In this document: piece by piece, positions 63,079-64,000 of the stretch
How the letters are laid out: every line of letters begins with the position of its first letter
How positions within the stretch are numbered: the first letter of the stretch is position 1
Assembly: GCF_029982035.1 (NCBI RefSeq)
Contig: NZ_CP104166.1
Location: forward strand, 1,550,001-1,614,000
Direction of reading: 5' to 3'
Length of the DNA: 64,000 nucleotides
From: Megaera polyxenophila
GTDB lineage: Bacteria > Pseudomonadota > Alphaproteobacteria > Rickettsiales > Rickettsiaceae
The notes under the pieces: generated by a model
Told to the model about the DNA's origin: nothing
What the model saw: the letters and a program-made list of their open reading frames with translations, nothing else
The model's database searches: none
Made by a program: the position numbers and the translations under genes

Positions 63079-64000
63079 ATGGGTGGTGGCGGTAGTAAAG
63101 CTTCAGGCGGTGGAGGCAGTGGTAGTAGCAGTAGCAGAAGTGAATATGGAGGTAGGTGTATTACAAGAATAATTGAACCTTCTAGAAAAGATAGCAGTAA
63201 AACCGTGGTAAAAGACAGTCATAGCTATCCTTCAGCGCATAGTAATAGCAGAAGTGGGGAAGGTAGTAAAAGTACTGGCAGCAAAAAAGAAGAAAGCAAG
63301 GCTAGTGGACTATCTTACGGCGGTACTATTGAATATTCTGGCGGTTATTCCAGTGTTGTTCTCAGCTCCATACCTCCAAGAGAAAGTTATATTTCTAATC
63401 CTTATGCACCGCAGTATATTAAATCCTTTGAATCTTATTTATTGCAAAAATATGGAGGTCTTACTGCTTTAACAAAAGGAGTAATACTAGGCTCTAATAG
63501 TGTTTATGGAAGATTCCAATTAGATACTTTAGTAAAACTTCCCAGTGAAAGCTTGGCTATGAAAGATATGGTGCATACATTAACATGTATGAGTCTTTCA
63601 GTTCAAGGAAGAGAAGAAACAATACCTAGTGTTGTTAAAGTTATAACTCTCTGCGACAATAATATCTGTGACTATGATCTTCTGAAGTTACAAACATCTT
63701 GCTTTGCTTATAGAAGTAAGCTTAATCTGGACGGGTTATATTTACATCATAATCAAATAACTGACGTGGGTGTAAAGTATTTGCTAAATGCTTATGTCCC
63801 TGATTCCGGTTTAAAGATTCCTCCACTTATTTTAGACAGGATTGTAAAGGAAAATATAAAAGGTTTTATTAATGCTCCGGGCTATCGAAGTGTTATAGAA
63901 CTGAATCTTAGCTGTAATCAAATAGGAGATGACGGAGCTAAGTTGCTTGCCGATTCCCTCGTAAAAGGAGAAATGCCTAAGTTAAAGGTCTTGCGCTTAG
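63079..64000 (+). CDS. Leucine-rich-repeat protein with N-myristoylation-like start, C-terminus outside window
   Basis: An open frame of 307 codons continues past the window edge. The ATG at 63079 has a strong AGGAGA site (63068-63073). The protein begins MGGGGSKAS, which satisfies the N-myristoylation pattern (Gly2, small residue at 6, Lys at 7). A Gly/Ser/Lys-rich disordered segment follows to about residue 80, then a Y/S-rich part, then RNase-inhibitor-type leucine-rich repeats (LNLDGLYLHHNQITDVGVKYL near residues 227-247; IELNLSCNQIGDDGAKLLADS near 278-298). Such repeats are eukaryote-like and common in secreted effectors of intracellular bacteria. No signal peptide, so export would need T4SS or T1SS. 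The effector role is inferred. Confidence 0.8.
   Translation, partial: MGGGGSKASGGGGSGSSSSRSEYGGRCITRIIEPSRKDSSKTVVKDSHSYPSAHSNSRSGEGSKSTGSKKEESKASGLSYGGTIEYSGGYSSVVLSSIPPRESYISNPYAPQYIKSFESYLLQKYGGLTALTKGVILGSNSVYGRFQLDTLVKLPSESLAMKDMVHTLTCMSLSVQGREETIPSVVKVITLCDNNICDYDLLKLQTSCFAYRSKLNLDGLYLHHNQITDVGVKYLLNAYVPDSGLKIPPLILDRIVKENIKGFINAPGYRSVIELNLSCNQIGDDGAKLLADSLVKGEMPKLKVLRL

Noticed and set aside
63254..63472. 72-codon plus-strand frame
   Set aside because: It lies in another frame of the LRR gene, whose frame is longer, has a ribosome site and shows real repeats.

Overview
This window is AT-rich DNA from an obligate intracellular alphaproteobacterium of the order Rickettsiales, most likely family Rickettsiaceae (Rickettsia or a near relative such as Megaira-type endosymbionts). 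The evidence is a dispersed-type rvh (VirB) type IV secretion block with five tandem virB6 genes, a Tlc-family ATP/ADP translocase, ProP-like MFS transporters, a short RelA/SpoT-type hydrolase gene, a shortened GltX and several proteins of a Rickettsia-like, otherwise unassignable kind. The assignment rests on gene content recognised from the translations; no database search was run.

Layout. 1-4.3 kb: a partial unknown gene, a large solute-symporter/histidine-kinase fusion, and an IS200-type element, all on the minus strand. 4.5-21.8 kb: the rvh operon virB3-virB4-virB6(x5) on the plus strand, almost gapless, with several start/stop overlaps. 21.8-22.1 kb: a tiny cysteine-rich protein ending in a CaaX-like tetrapeptide, on the minus strand and convergent with the rvh operon. 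22.3-27.2 kb: two convergent genes that overlap at their 3' ends, each hit by a mobile element. An MFS transporter is split by an IS630 element (25-bp inverted repeats, TA duplication). A SpoT-like HD hydrolase gene is split by a group II intron carrying its own reverse transcriptase.

28.0-34.7 kb: the pyruvate dehydrogenase operon (pdhA, pdhB, pdhC, lpd) followed by a ChpT-like histidine phosphotransferase and fumC. 34.8-36.5 kb: a complete IS5-like element with its own promoter. 36.5-39.8 kb: gltX and an ABC-F ATPase (minus strand). 40.0-42.7 kb: ferredoxin-NADP reductase, folD and cysQ. 42.8-43.5 kb: an outer-membrane barrel. 43.8-50.3 kb: cca, a ZnuA-like zinc-binding protein, an unknown protein, ffh, a small unknown, a Trm112-like protein and a large unknown membrane-associated protein. 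50.4-61.1 kb: proP, queH, tlc, a DUF2125-type protein, polyprenyl diphosphate synthase, murA, nth, grxD, an ABC ATPase and ygfZ.

61.3-64.0 kb: an accessory stretch of three unrelated unknown genes. One is a small gene with a textbook promoter and terminator. The last is a leucine-rich-repeat protein starting MGGGGSK, a good N-myristoylation motif, which runs off the window.

How the genes fit together: rvh exports effectors across the bacterial envelope. The CaaX protein and the N-myristoylation-motif LRR protein are plausible substrates that the eukaryotic host could lipidate. This is inference from terminal motifs and needs experiment. Tlc, ProP and the symporter domain fit host-metabolite import, while PDH, FumC, FNR and PPi/PAP housekeeping are retained core metabolism. 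No tRNA, rRNA or CRISPR array was recognised.
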